From the NCBI GenBank assembly GCA_022605405.1, contig JABYQQ010000009.1, positions 744,001 through 808,000 of the forward strand: a stretch of DNA of 64,000 nucleotides, given 5' to 3'. Origin of the DNA: Earliella scabrosa (lineage: Eukaryota > Basidiomycota > Agaricomycetes > Polyporales > Polyporaceae). The notes under the pieces were generated by a model that was not told where the DNA came from, did not search any database, and saw nothing but the letters and a program-made list of their open reading frames with translations. The translations under genes were made by a program, and so were the position numbers. Each line of letters opens with the position of its first letter. The stretch's first letter is position 1. Below, piece after piece: positions 54,318-64,000 of the stretch.

Positions 54318-54944
54318 AGCTAAGGCTGGAGATGAAGCTTGGACAATCCACCGTCAGCCACTAAACTTTATTCGATACCCCCGACGCATTCGGAGGGCGA
54401 TATACATATACCTTGGCTCGAGATCCTCCGTTCGCTCTTTCTTCCGTATGTAACGCCGTTACTCAACACCCCTCAGCCCCAGTTCCTTTGAGCCTGACCC
54501 TCGCCTCGCCCTACATACATATAGCTAGCTACACAGTTGCCAATCATCTTCTGGATCCTGCAATCTCGAATGGACGCTTACCCCGTCATGCCAGCTCAGA
54601 CTCACTGGTTACCGTATGCCACGAGAGTCTTGTAGCGCCTTACGATGTATCCCAATACCATCATGTTTAGAAACCCTCTGGGGAAGCTTCGGCCCTTTAC
54701 GCCGCCGCACACGAGGACTTGGTTATGTAGGTGAGTATATACTCGGGTCCCGCTGTCGTTATGAAGGTGAGTAAGTAACTGAGTATAATCGAAAATCAGG
54801 CCATTTTCTGACTTTTTGTTCGTCGTGTCATTTTTCTTCAGCAACCTCTCCTCATACGACGAGCACACACGAAGTGTATAATGGCCGTCACGCTAGAAGC
54901 ATCTTCTCGTTCCGCGCCCTTGTCCTATTCTCATCTTTCCACTC
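54318..54944. other. Intergenic spacer
   Basis: About 630 bp between the exchanger and the second sterol reductase. AT-richer leader sequence with C/T runs just before 54945; nothing else supported. Confidence 0.4.
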
Positions 54945-56631
54945 ATGGCTACGTCACCGTCTTCGGCGCGCGGAACGCGCTCTAGCACTACGTCCGAGCT
55001 GAACCCACGCACTACGCGCTATGAGTTCCTCGGCCCGCCAGGGACCTTCGCGATCAGCGTCGGGTTCCCTGTACTCATGTATGCGCTCTACTACGGGTGC
55101 TCGGAGGAGACGGGCGGGTGCCCGCCACCGGTGAACAAGCAAGCGATCGTCGACGCGCTCACGAGCTTGGAGTGGTGGAAGGGCCTTTGGGACACGGAGG
55201 CTGCGTGCATGTGGGTTGCGTGGTATGCGTTCTTGGTGGTCGCCTGGTACGTGATTCCGGGGCGGTGGATCGAGGGGCTGCCGTTGCGGGATGGGACGAA
55301 GAAGCGGTACAAGATCAATGGTGCGTGTCCACGCCTGTGCATCCCCGTTTGGACTCATTGCACTCATACCCTACGGTCAGCTCTCTCGACGCTCGTTCTC
55401 GCTCTGGCCATCGCGGCGGGGACAGTGTGGCGCCATGGGCCACAAGCACTGACGTTCATCTACCACAAGTGGATTGGGCTGTTGACCGCATCCACGCTAT
55501 TTGCCTTCATTCAAGCGCTTGCTTGCTACCTCGCGTCGTTCCGAGAGGGTGCGCTCCTCGCACTAGGAGGTAATACCGGGAATGTGATCTACGATGTACG
55601 ACGTGCTCTTGAAATGTCCTCTCAGACGTGGACTGATGCGTATGCCTGTCTTTACAGTTCTTCATCGGGCGCGAGCTCAACCCGTCGATCGGCTCGCTCG
55701 ACGTGAAGTCGTTCAACGAGATTCGCCCGGGGCTTATGGCATGGGTTGTCGTCGATATTGCCATGGCATGTGAACAGGCGGTGAGGCGCGGGGGCAAGAT
55801 TACGGACTCCATGTGGCTCGTCGTTCTGTTCCAGTCGTGGTACGTCGTGGACAGCTTGATCAACGAGGTATGTGTTGCATTGTGGCCTCGTGCACAACAC
55901 AAAGAATACAGCTGACAAGCTTGGCCAAACAGCCCGCGCTCTTCTCGACCATGGACATCACCACCGACGGGTTCGGCTTCATGCTGTCGCTCGCGGTCGC
56001 CATCGAGCCGTTCGTGTACTCGCTCCAGGCGCGCTACCTCGTCTTCAACCCCATCGAACTTGGTCCGTTCTACACGGCTGCGATCGTGGGCGTGAATTTG
56101 CTGGGGTTCTATCTCTTCCGGGCGGCCAACGCGGAGAAGAACGATTTCAGAAACGGGAAGAATCCGAAGAGTGCGTGGCGCCGTCTCCCATTCGTGGACG
56201 GAACAAGGTGACCTCACGATTATGCAGACCTCACATCCATGAAGACCGAGCGCGGAACCGCCTTGCTCACTTCGGGGTGGTGGGGCATGTGCCGCCACCC
56301 AAATTACTTGTACGCACTTTCTCAACGCTTCCGGCTCATGCACGCTGACAGGTACGTTTGTTTCGCAGGGGAGATTGGCTGATGTCGGTGGCATGGTCGC
56401 TCCCAACGGGTTTTAACACGCCCATCACGTACTTCTACGTCGTCTATTTCGCGGCACTACTGATGCACCGCGAGATGCGCGATGACGAGGCGTGCCAGAA
56501 AAAGTGCGTGGTCATGGGTTTATATCTCCGTCCCTGGTCAAGTTACTGACGAGTGCGGGCGTAGGTACGGGAAGGATTGGGACAAGTACAAGAAGCTAGT
56601 CCCATGGCGCATCATACCATACATATACTAA
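54945..56631 (+). CDS. Sterol C-14 reductase, ERG24-like (copy 2, divergent)
   Basis: Second member of the ERG4/ERG24 family in the window, on the opposite strand to copy 1. The start MATSPSSARGTRSSTTSELN at 54945 is followed by [20 protein letters not shown] and about eight exons with the same intron positions (for example after YKIN). Shared blocks: [130 protein letters not shown] and the end WRIIPYIY. The region after GFGFML differs: copy 1 has [13 protein letters not shown], here it is SLAVAIEPFVYS, one residue shorter, removing the conserved GDLxW. This segment is invariant in ERG24 proteins I know, so altered activity or a local assembly or sequence problem must be considered. Otherwise the gene looks intact. 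Confidence 0.9.
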
Positions 56632-56719
56632 CTTCAAGATGACCGTGTCCGGCCGAATGTTACAGATCGAGATAATAAGTCGATCAGCAGCGTTGAGCAG
56701 CTAACAGTTTTCCGTCAAC

Positions 56720-58656
56720 TCATGAATCCTCCACTTGCGCTGAGCGTTTCGAGTGCTCGCGTACACGGGACTCAACCTCCAATACAAGGGTGTGCATTGG
56801 ATTCAGCACATGGGGCTTGAAGGAGAGCGTGATGTCCAAGTCGGTGGAACCCTCGCGCAAGCTTTCTGATAAAAGAAATTCGAAGGTCTGAGTGCGGCTC
56901 GGCCAGATATGGATATGGTCCGTAGGACAGGTGTGTTCGGATGATACGCGTCGAGGATGTGCATCGGTCTCGAGGAAGGATGTGTGATTGGACTGTAGCT
57001 TGATTGCTTGCACGTTGGCCCAATGGACCGTCTGCGCGGCCAGCTGGTGCTGTGAAGGTCGTGCGGCGCACACGCCCAGAGTGAGCACGAAGATGCACTG
57101 AGGGTGTGCGAGGGATCGCAGCGTGACCGTGGCGGGCGGGTTGCCAGACCACGGGATGGGCGGACATGACATTCCATCCAGCCTGAGTATGGTGTTGCAC
57201 GCGCGAAGCATCGCGTCGACGTTGGTGGCGGGGAAATGGAAAGGGGAGTGGAAGCTCAGGTGTAGGGACGCGGGAAGTAAGTGGTTGGTAGAAGGCGCGC
57301 CGACTGCATGGTGTGCGAGGTAGATGTCTCTCCATGCAGGTAGGGAGGATTCAGAACCGCGTATGGCAACGTTGTATGTGACACTGGTGGGAGACCGCGC
57401 AAAGACCAGACGTGTATTCTGCACTCGGCCGACTCTATCCCTCCTGCATCCACCAGCGTAGTAGAGCGGGCGTGTGTGATCCAAGGTCAGGTCAGGAGCC
57501 GCGAGGAGGATGAGGTAAAGTCGTCGGTTCTTGCTTGTCCACGACAGATCGCAGAACGTGTGTCCGTCATGTTCGATTATGCGGACTCGGGTCAAAATCC
57601 CATGAGGCGTGATAGAAAAGACTGTTGTACCACTGCGATCGTCCAGGATAGCTCGCGCGGTCCATGGCTGTGGAGAGAAGCACTCATCAGCGCTCCCGCT
57701 TCCGAGTCCAATGTGAGCCATTGAAGCACACTCACCTCGTCCGACGGGCCATCAGCTCGAGGTTGAAACTCAAGGTCGTGGCATCCTGCGAATGCTGCAG
57801 GGGAAGGTGCAAAGAGGGTGTAGTCGTCGACCAAAGTAACTTCAGATATCCCATCGCTTTCACCGCACAGCTCTCCAGGTTCGCAGCATGGGCCCCACGC
57901 GAATAGGGTGGTATCGGGGAAGTGGCGCATTATCTCCTCTTGCAGCCGTCGGAATGCTTTCCTCCCCTCCCCGTAGAGGGTGGGCATATTGACGTCAAAA
58001 ATCCCCAACAGACAGTACGCTTCGTCTTCTACTCGAGTGGTGCTTCTCCCTGAAGCCCACGACATGCGCTGAGCGATGCTGAAGTCCGCCAGCGGCTGTT
58101 CGAGGCGGAGGATGGTAGCAGGTATGTTTGTAGTCTCTGCGATCAGAGCAGCGTAGTCAGCCTTGGAGCCTATGATCTCCCATGACTGCGATAGGAAGAG
58201 GACTAGCCGCGGCGCAACAAGCTCCTGCAACGTCCAACCTCGGCGGAACCACCTGCTCCGTGCAAGTAGCTTGGAGGGGTCAGACTCGTCAGAGTCGCTC
58301 GGAACATCTTGTAGGTAGACGTAGCAGATTGCCGCGGAGGAGTAGTAATGGAACATGGAGTTGATCGCCTCGGAGAGCTCTGCGCTGCTCGTCTTGTCTA
58401 TGCAGCAGCTGTCGATCCATAGCCATCGGTAGCCGTGTCGTTCTGCAAGCTCGCACGATTCTCTGATCTTGTCCGAAACAAAATCCCTGGGTTTACGACT
58501 TGTCGTACGGCATTTCGCGATGATCACTTTGCTCTCTTGTAGGCTTTGTTCGTTGTCGCCCCAGACGTGAGAAAGAATTGCGTAGCCGGGTGTTGGTACA
58601 CTTTCTGGGGAGACGAAGTGTGTGAGCTCAGCGCGGTCGGTGCTCAGGAGCCACAT
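56720..58656 (-). CDS. HET-domain protein
   Basis: Heterokaryon-incompatibility-type protein, cytosolic, linked in fungi to nonself recognition and regulated cell death. Exon 1 57736-58656, exon 2 56720-57667 (acceptor CTCCACAG; an alternative in-frame acceptor lies upstream); 622 residues. The start MWLLSTDRAELTHFVSP at 58656 is the standard HET start. HET motifs: YAILSHVWG, YRWLWIDSCCIDKTSSAELS, INSMFHYYSSAAICYVYLQDV, SRWFRRGWTLQELVAP and EDEAYCLLGIFDVNMPTLYG with the GEGRKAFRRLQEEI tail. The C-terminal 300 residues are beta-rich and fit the extension usual for basidiomycete HET proteins; no NACHT, WD40 or ankyrin repeats follow. The gene is not paired with a visible partner. A real role in incompatibility is not shown by sequence alone. 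Confidence 0.93.
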
Positions 58657-59053
58657 GCTTATAGTACGGGGAGGAAGAAAACACAGGTACGTACACACGT
58701 TGGGCTGTCCTCATGCAGGCTGTGCATGGCATGATGCATGTTGGCAGCGCAGAGCGCTGCCAGCCTGTCCTGACAGTTCGCGTCCCGGACTAGCGGCAAC
58801 TATTTCGAATTGGAGTAGAAGAGAGGATAATAAGTATGTTGAAGCCACCCTCGCAGTCTTGGGTCCTGGGAATACATGAGCGCAAAAGCATGTACGTGGT
58901 CGCCGAGTAGTTCCTCGAAGCAAATAAGCTTCCGCGGAGTCACGCGTCACCTCTGACTCTTTGTGACGAGACGCGTCCTGTCACGAAGGACGCGTCGCAT
59001 CTGAGTTTTGCCTCCGACCCCGACCATCTTGACCACCCGACATCTGAACTGAT
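58657..59053. promoter_or_regulatory. Divergent promoter region of the HET gene and the histone-fold gene
   Basis: About 400 bp between two divergent starts. A short inverted motif TCACGCGTCACCTC...TGACGAGACGCGTCC is present at about 58938-58978. No further gene was found. Confidence 0.4.
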
Positions 59054-59848
59054 ATGTCTCGACTCACCTCGCCTATGCCACAGGGAGACGACGACATGAT
59101 GGAGACTGATAATAGGGAAACCACCATCGCCAAACAACCACAGCACCCTGTTGTGGAGGGACCGTCGGAAGCTAAAAGGCAGAGGAAAGCAAAGGGGCCA
59201 GAGATTCTGACACGAGAACCTGGGAAGTCTTTACTTCCACATGCGAGAGTGCAGAAGATATTGAAGGCGGACAAGGTGCGTGCGCAACTGGCCAGTTGGT
59301 CATGCCACTCAAAACCATACAACTGTTACAGGAACTTATAATGGTTCAACGAGAAGCGGCTTTCCTCGTATCGCGTGCCACAGAAGACTTCATTCAACGA
59401 ATAGCGGAGGCTGCCCAACGAGTAGCTGAGAGGGAAAGGAGGACCACAGTGCAGGCGAAGGATCTTGGTGAGTGACGATTTCGTCCTAATCCCTCATGAA
59501 ACGTCCCAAGTGACGTGATACACCCCAAAGTCGCGTCGGTACGCCGGGCGGACGAATTTGCTTTCCTCGAAGGTGCGTCCTCCGAACGTCTGTATCGTTC
59601 TTGACCATTCACTTGCAGCAGAACTGTTACCATACCTCGAGCCAGAGACGGGTGCGCAGGCAACGGGCCGACGGAAACCTCGTGCAGAGCAGGATGGCGG
59701 CGACAAGGGCAAGGGACAGAACACGCTTCTAGATCAGTTTGTCAAGAAATCTGCCACCGACGAGTCCCAGTCAGGCCAACCGGCGATGACCATTGTCATG
59801 AACGAAGACGGAACGATGATGTCGGTCCCAGTTGAGCCTCCTTCATGA
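59054..59848 (+). CDS. Histone-fold protein, DPB3/POLE4 or CHRAC-like
   Basis: Probable small subunit of DNA polymerase epsilon or of a CHRAC-type remodeller. Exons 59054-59275, 59332-59467, 59531-59572 and 59622-59848; about 208 residues. The histone fold is at residues 57-135: GKSLLPHARVQKILKADKEL, IMVQREAAFLVSRATEDFIQ, RIAEAAQRVAERERRTTVQA, KDLASVRRADEFAFLEELLP. The pattern (L/FP.aRVkkIlK.D, followed by a Phe-Ile-rich helix and a final KDL..AV..) is that of NF-YC/DPB3/POLE4 proteins. The C-tail is Gly/Lys/Asp-rich (RRKPRAEQDGGDKGKGQ). Exon 4 has a double acceptor GCAGCAG, so a one-residue splice variant (EL or AEL) is possible. Choice between POLE4 and CHRAC cannot be made by eye. Confidence 0.85.
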
Positions 59849-62042
59849 TTTCCACGACAAATGTGTAGCATTCAGTATATATCAGTCGCTTCTGCAAGGG
59901 CACAGTGTATCGTAGTACGGTGAGCACTTGTTGCAGGATTTGTTTCGTATGCCATAGTGTTGACCATTCCATTCTCTGTAGCGTTGTGTCGCAATATCAC
60001 ACATCGAACTACCACACAAGTAGTTCGCAGCTCAAACGCTCCCCCCTGAGAAGGTCTGCAGTTCTCTCCCTGGATCAAGCACAGTCACCAAGTCAGATGT
60101 CAATGTGCGTACCACCACGCACAATCATGTCATGCGCTCGAGGTCTACAAGTACAATTGTTCAAGTTGTCCCTTTCAGCACATCGCGGTCTGAGCCAAGG
60201 TGTGTAATCACGACTCCTCCTGGTAGTCAGCACTATTCTATGCGCGAAAGTCGCCCTGACGATGCTGAACCTATGCGCCACTGTGGCGTCAGTTCCGACG
60301 TCCCACATCATGCATCACGCTTCACCGCAGAGACACTATTCTCAATCCTATCACTTATCGGCTCCTCGATCTATGTGTCGGCGTGTGGGTGGTTGAAACT
60401 CTCAAAGTCCGTATAAGACAGCGTGAGACGCATGAAGCTTCGGTCACACGCGCTGGCCGTAATCTTGAGCTTCTTGTGGTAGTATGTAAGTGGTACCCTT
60501 CGAGTGTGATGAGTCACGATCGTGTTGACGGGTTCGTAGTCATTCACCTCCACGAGTTGGCCATTTGTTGGCCCGGAATACTTACTCTAGCGGGTATTGT
60601 TCGAAACCCTGATATGGTTGGGCTGTGAGAACAAAGCGAGAACGAAATCTCGCTCCCTTCGTCTCGCCAGACTTGTGGGCGAGTCCGACTTCATCGGCGA
60701 AAGTACGAGCTGACCCGCGTCTCTTGGTGCCACTGACCGCATTCCCACTGACAGGTGGGTGACATGACTTTGTGTCCATTGTCGCTTTAGGGCACTCTCC
60801 ACCTCCTCACACATCGGCTGAGGTGCGTGCGGCATCGATCGTCCCGCTGTTTCAGCCGCCGTGACCCGTGGTCACCTGCGCGTTGATGTCTGGTCGACAT
60901 GAGCGGTGCATGACCCCCTCTACAGAGCGTTGCTAATGCGGCCAAGCTCTGTGGACGGTCGGTAATGTAATGTGGTAGGATGCGTCATCTCCATCGTTCC
61001 TTTGCTCTATGTTCTCATTCTGACAAGACAAATGGCATTTTAGGGTGCCACAACTGATGATCATGATAGCTGGAGGATGACGTCTGTTCTCAATGCATGA
61101 TCTGATCATCATCTTCAGCGGCGCTGTCTCGTCCGTGAGTGCGTTCCCTTGTACTTCGCAATCCGTGGTGAGTCTGTTCAATGTAACGGCTTCCAACAGG
61201 TGTACTCGTGGCGCAAGTTCTTCATCTTCATGATGACTGGGAGTCCCTGCGCTTCGGAGCACTGCCCGGTTGCTGTGGGCATGCGCTGCTCATCGGACAA
61301 AGTTCTGTCGCACAAGCAACATGATGCGGGGAACGTAGCTGTCATTGTGGATGCTGGGGAAAGCGTAAGTACATGCGCTTGTGTCGCGCGCGTTGTATCT
61401 CAGGTCTCCATTGCACAGAGTGCCCCTTGCAAGCAGAATTCAATTACACAAGTAGCCCGCTCCGTACTGCGAGTCCTCTGGACATAGGTTGGTGGCTCTT
61501 GGCGAGCGCCAATACAGCCACTGTACCATTCGTCCTGCTCTAGGTATTGATGACATGCGGTTGCTGCACTCTAGTACGGGCTGACCTGTAGCTGACTCGC
61601 TTGTTTCTTGTAGCATGCACCGATGCGCACCACTAGAGTCCGTGTTAATGATGGAGCTTTCGGGACAGTTCTGCCCAGACTTTGGTGCAGATTGGCACGC
61701 GACCTCATCACGGCTATGCCCTGACGCGTGAGGGACGCCGCCTCCCGGTCGTTCCCATGACGGGATCGCATTCACATCCTATCAATCCCAATGCCCCAAT
61801 AGGTACATCATGCCGTATCCGCGTACTCCACCCTCGTGGCAGGCCCTGCCTAACGGGAGTCGTCAGGTTAGACTTCGGTCACTGCGCGACTTCTCCGATG
61901 CGGTCGAGACGCTGGCGTGCCGTACCCTACTATATATCTCCACCAGGGGTTCATAAGCGAGGCTCCACTTCGAACTCCCCCCCGCTTCATCTTCCTTGCT
62001 TTCGTAAAGCGCGCGATCTTCGATGTGCAACGGTGCACCCCG
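59849..62042. other. Long intergenic stretch
   Basis: 2.2 kb with many short frames on both strands and no recognisable exon series. The segment 61080-61500 has a few protein-like strings (YSWRKFFIFMMTGSP) but frame changes at once. It may contain a gene whose introns I could not resolve; low confidence either way. Confidence 0.35.
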
Positions 62043-63876
62043 ATGGACGAATACGACCGAAGGGAGATCATTCAGCAGAAGCAGGAGCTGTGAGTGCATC
62101 CACGACTGGTCATAGTAGAGCGGCTATCTGACACACCTGGGCTGGCGGCGAACATGCAGGGTGACGACTTTTGTGCGCTTCAGACCTATCGAAGTGGTGA
62201 ACGGCCAGGTTGGCCTAACTGATGATTTGACAGTATGTAGGACTTGCGAGCTTTACGGTCCTAGTCTGGGATCATATACTCACCCTCGGAGACGAAGTGA
62301 GGTATATATGGAGGAAGAAGAAGGGTCCTCGTACGTCTCTCATAGCCCTCAGTATTCGGCCTGCTCATATGATCCCCAGTTATCTGGCTATTCTTTCTGG
62401 TATATTCAGTCATCATAGCCGCTGTCTGGTTGCTCACAAGGCTTAGAATCGATACCTGACACCACTCGCCTTTATCGTCAACCTCTTCGGTAAGTACCAT
62501 TAGTAACAGATTAAAGGTCCACATCCTTATCTTCGACCATAGCATACTTCTCTCCAGTATGGACACCGGAAGTAAGTCATATCCGGGTTCTCTACGTTGC
62601 CGAGACACGTTGATGTTGATGATACCTTTGTCCTCCAGAGGTCGGGCTCACCTTGCTCGCCATGCTGTATTCGTCTGACGATGGCTCAGTTGCGCGCGTT
62701 TTGTGAGATATGAAGGCAGCATGACCGTCATCGGCATCAACACGTCCGCACTCATGATGCTCTTGCGCATCTACGCGATGTACGACAAGAACATGAGGAT
62801 CGTTCTCTTTGTTGCAGCTATCTTCGTAACTGAGGTCGGCATGAACGCCTGGCTTCTTACAAAAGGCATTCGTGAGTGTAAGCCCCACATGCGCCCAGCA
62901 TACGAGCTCACCCCTACTCTCCATTAGCGGTGCATCGGACGCCGCAACTCAAAGGTGCGTTTGTTAGGTCTCGTGTAGGAGGGTGACTCTACACTGACTG
63001 GCAGAAACAGCGTGCACCATGATCTTCGAGACCACCGAAGTGTATGTCGCGTATATGTGAAGAACCTATAGCGACGTTCTGACTGCGATCAACGGGATAT
63101 CTCCAGGCCCAAGGTGGTCGCAGCTGCTTCCGCCTGGCTGCCGCTCTTGTACGACACTGTCGTTCTCGCACTCACGGTGACGCGCTCGTACTCCGAGGTC
63201 AAGCATCCCACTGTTGGGAGAACAATGCGGATACTACTGAAGGAAGGTGTCTGGTACTACAGGCATGTGCACACGGACGCGTCGGTTGGAAGTGCTAGCT
63301 CACCAGGCATTCTGCTCGTCACAGCGTCATCTTCTGCATCACGTTGGTGCTCACTCTCATGATCGTACTCGCCCCGGCTGGGCTCCAGAACGTCACCGCC
63401 CAGTACGTCAGACCCACCAGTCTCCCTTTTGAGACATTAATCTGACTCATCCTACCTCCCAGGACCGAATACCTGTGAGTCTGCTCTGCCGTACACATAG
63501 CCTTGCGCAGCACTCATGACGGCGCAGGATGACGGTTGCAATGATGTCTCGAATCACGCTCCATCTCAAGAGGGAAGCGCATCGACCCCCCTCAGAACTT
63601 GGATCGCACAACACTACCTACGACCTCACCTCCTCCATTAATCCTTCCGGCCGTCATAGCCCAATCCGATTTGCACACGGCCACATACGCAGCTCTATAG
63701 CTACGACGCCTATGACAGTCACCGTTCAGGAGGGCTCTATAACCCATGATGATCACGGCAAAGAGATATGGAAGAGCGCTGTGGCGCATGTCAAGCCTAA
63801 GAGAACCTCTTGGGAAGGGGAAGAGGAATGGTTTGAGTTCTCGCCCATGGGACACACCCGCAATCAGGCTGTATGA
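62043..63876 (+). CDS. DUF6533 multi-pass membrane protein
   Basis: Basidiomycete-specific integral membrane family of unknown function. The N-terminal DUF6533 block is YVGLASFTVLVWDHILTLGD followed by EVRYIWRKKKGP and, after an intron, NRYLTPLAFIVNLF; this Y/W-D-hydrophobic-L-D/GDEVxxIW pattern is diagnostic. Further exons give SALMMLLRIYAMYDKNMRIV, AWLPLLYDTVVLALTVTRSY, LLKEGVWYYSVIFCITLVLT, LMIVLAPAGLQNVTAQ and MTVAMMSRITLHLKREAH, then a hydrophilic tail to 63876. The chosen start (MDEYDRREIIQQKQE, 62043) and the first splice junction are uncertain because the best-fitting intron before YVGLAS is only about 36 bp. The family often sits next to or resembles DUF6534 proteins (compare 8416-10300), but the two here are not homologous in sequence. 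Confidence 0.72.
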
Positions 63877-64000
63877 TTGGGTGGGTTATGGTGGATCGCG
63901 CCACGCCAGTGTGCGGTTTGTTTGTTGTACTTATAGTAATGTTGTGGTACTGCGCTACGGTCATCCTGCCCATGTATTCCTACTAGTACTCTGTGCACAC

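Noticed and set aside
1..64000. CRISPR arrays, operons, bacterial or viral genes
   Set aside because: No regularly spaced repeats, no polycistronic packing, and intron-rich structure throughout; the DNA is eukaryotic nuclear.

Overview
The window reads as nuclear DNA of a filamentous basidiomycete, most likely a wood-decay agaricomycete (polypore-like). The evidence is genes broken by many short introns of about 45-60 bp with GTNNGN donors, a GC-rich coding style, lineage-typical families (DUF6533/DUF6534 membrane proteins, F-box/LRR-like proteins, a HET-domain protein, a Kre9/KNH-type secreted protein), and above all a large array of fungal glutathione transferases of the FuA/etherase-like kind that are expanded in white-rot fungi. 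No tRNA, rRNA or CRISPR was seen. Coordinates of spliced genes below are CDS spans; exon joins were worked out by eye from splice sites, reading frame and protein continuity.

Layout. 0-4.1 kb: two tandem minus-strand F-box paralogues with an identically placed 56-bp intron (the first runs off the left edge). 4.5-6.8 kb: two minus-strand relatives of the BRI3-type small membrane protein family, one with a long Pro/Gln-rich N-tail and one reduced to about 60 residues; a weak gene candidate lies between them. 8.4-10.3 kb: a DUF6534 seven-helix-like protein in about 15 exons. 10.9-15.0 kb: a YEATS/AHC1-zinc-finger chromatin protein, divergent from FEN1 (15.3-17.0 kb), which converges with a NOP12/RBM34-like nucleolar RNA-binding protein (17.2-19.3 kb). 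20.6-21.2 kb: a secreted Kre9/KNH-like protein. 22.9-25.8 kb: a kinesin-7-like motor, convergent with a GNAT acetyltransferase (26.1-26.7 kb).

27.4-38.2 kb: eight intact or apparently intact minus-strand GST genes, one decayed GST and one chimeric GST remnant, with signs of block duplication and gene conversion. 38.8-40.4 kb: a sterol C-14 reductase (ERG24-like). 40.6-43.1 kb: a Ser-rich coiled-coil protein of unknown role. 45-46.6 kb: a single-exon F-box protein. 47.1-47.6 kb: a small secreted Cys-rich protein. 48.1-50.2 kb: two more GST genes, now on the plus strand. 50.7-54.3 kb: a VNX1-like vacuolar cation/proton exchanger. 54.9-56.6 kb: a second ERG24-like gene, on the plus strand. 56.7-58.7 kb: a HET-domain gene. 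59.1-59.8 kb: a histone-fold protein of the DPB3/POLE4 kind. 62.0-63.9 kb: a DUF6533 membrane protein.

The housekeeping genes (FEN1, DPB3-like, YEATS, NOP12, kinesin) are unrelated in pathway. The biologically coherent part is the centre: about ten GSTs for conjugating or binding wood-derived or plant-derived small molecules, mixed with two sterol reductases and a vacuolar exchanger, which together resemble a detoxification / membrane-stress neighbourhood. That functional link is inference from position only.
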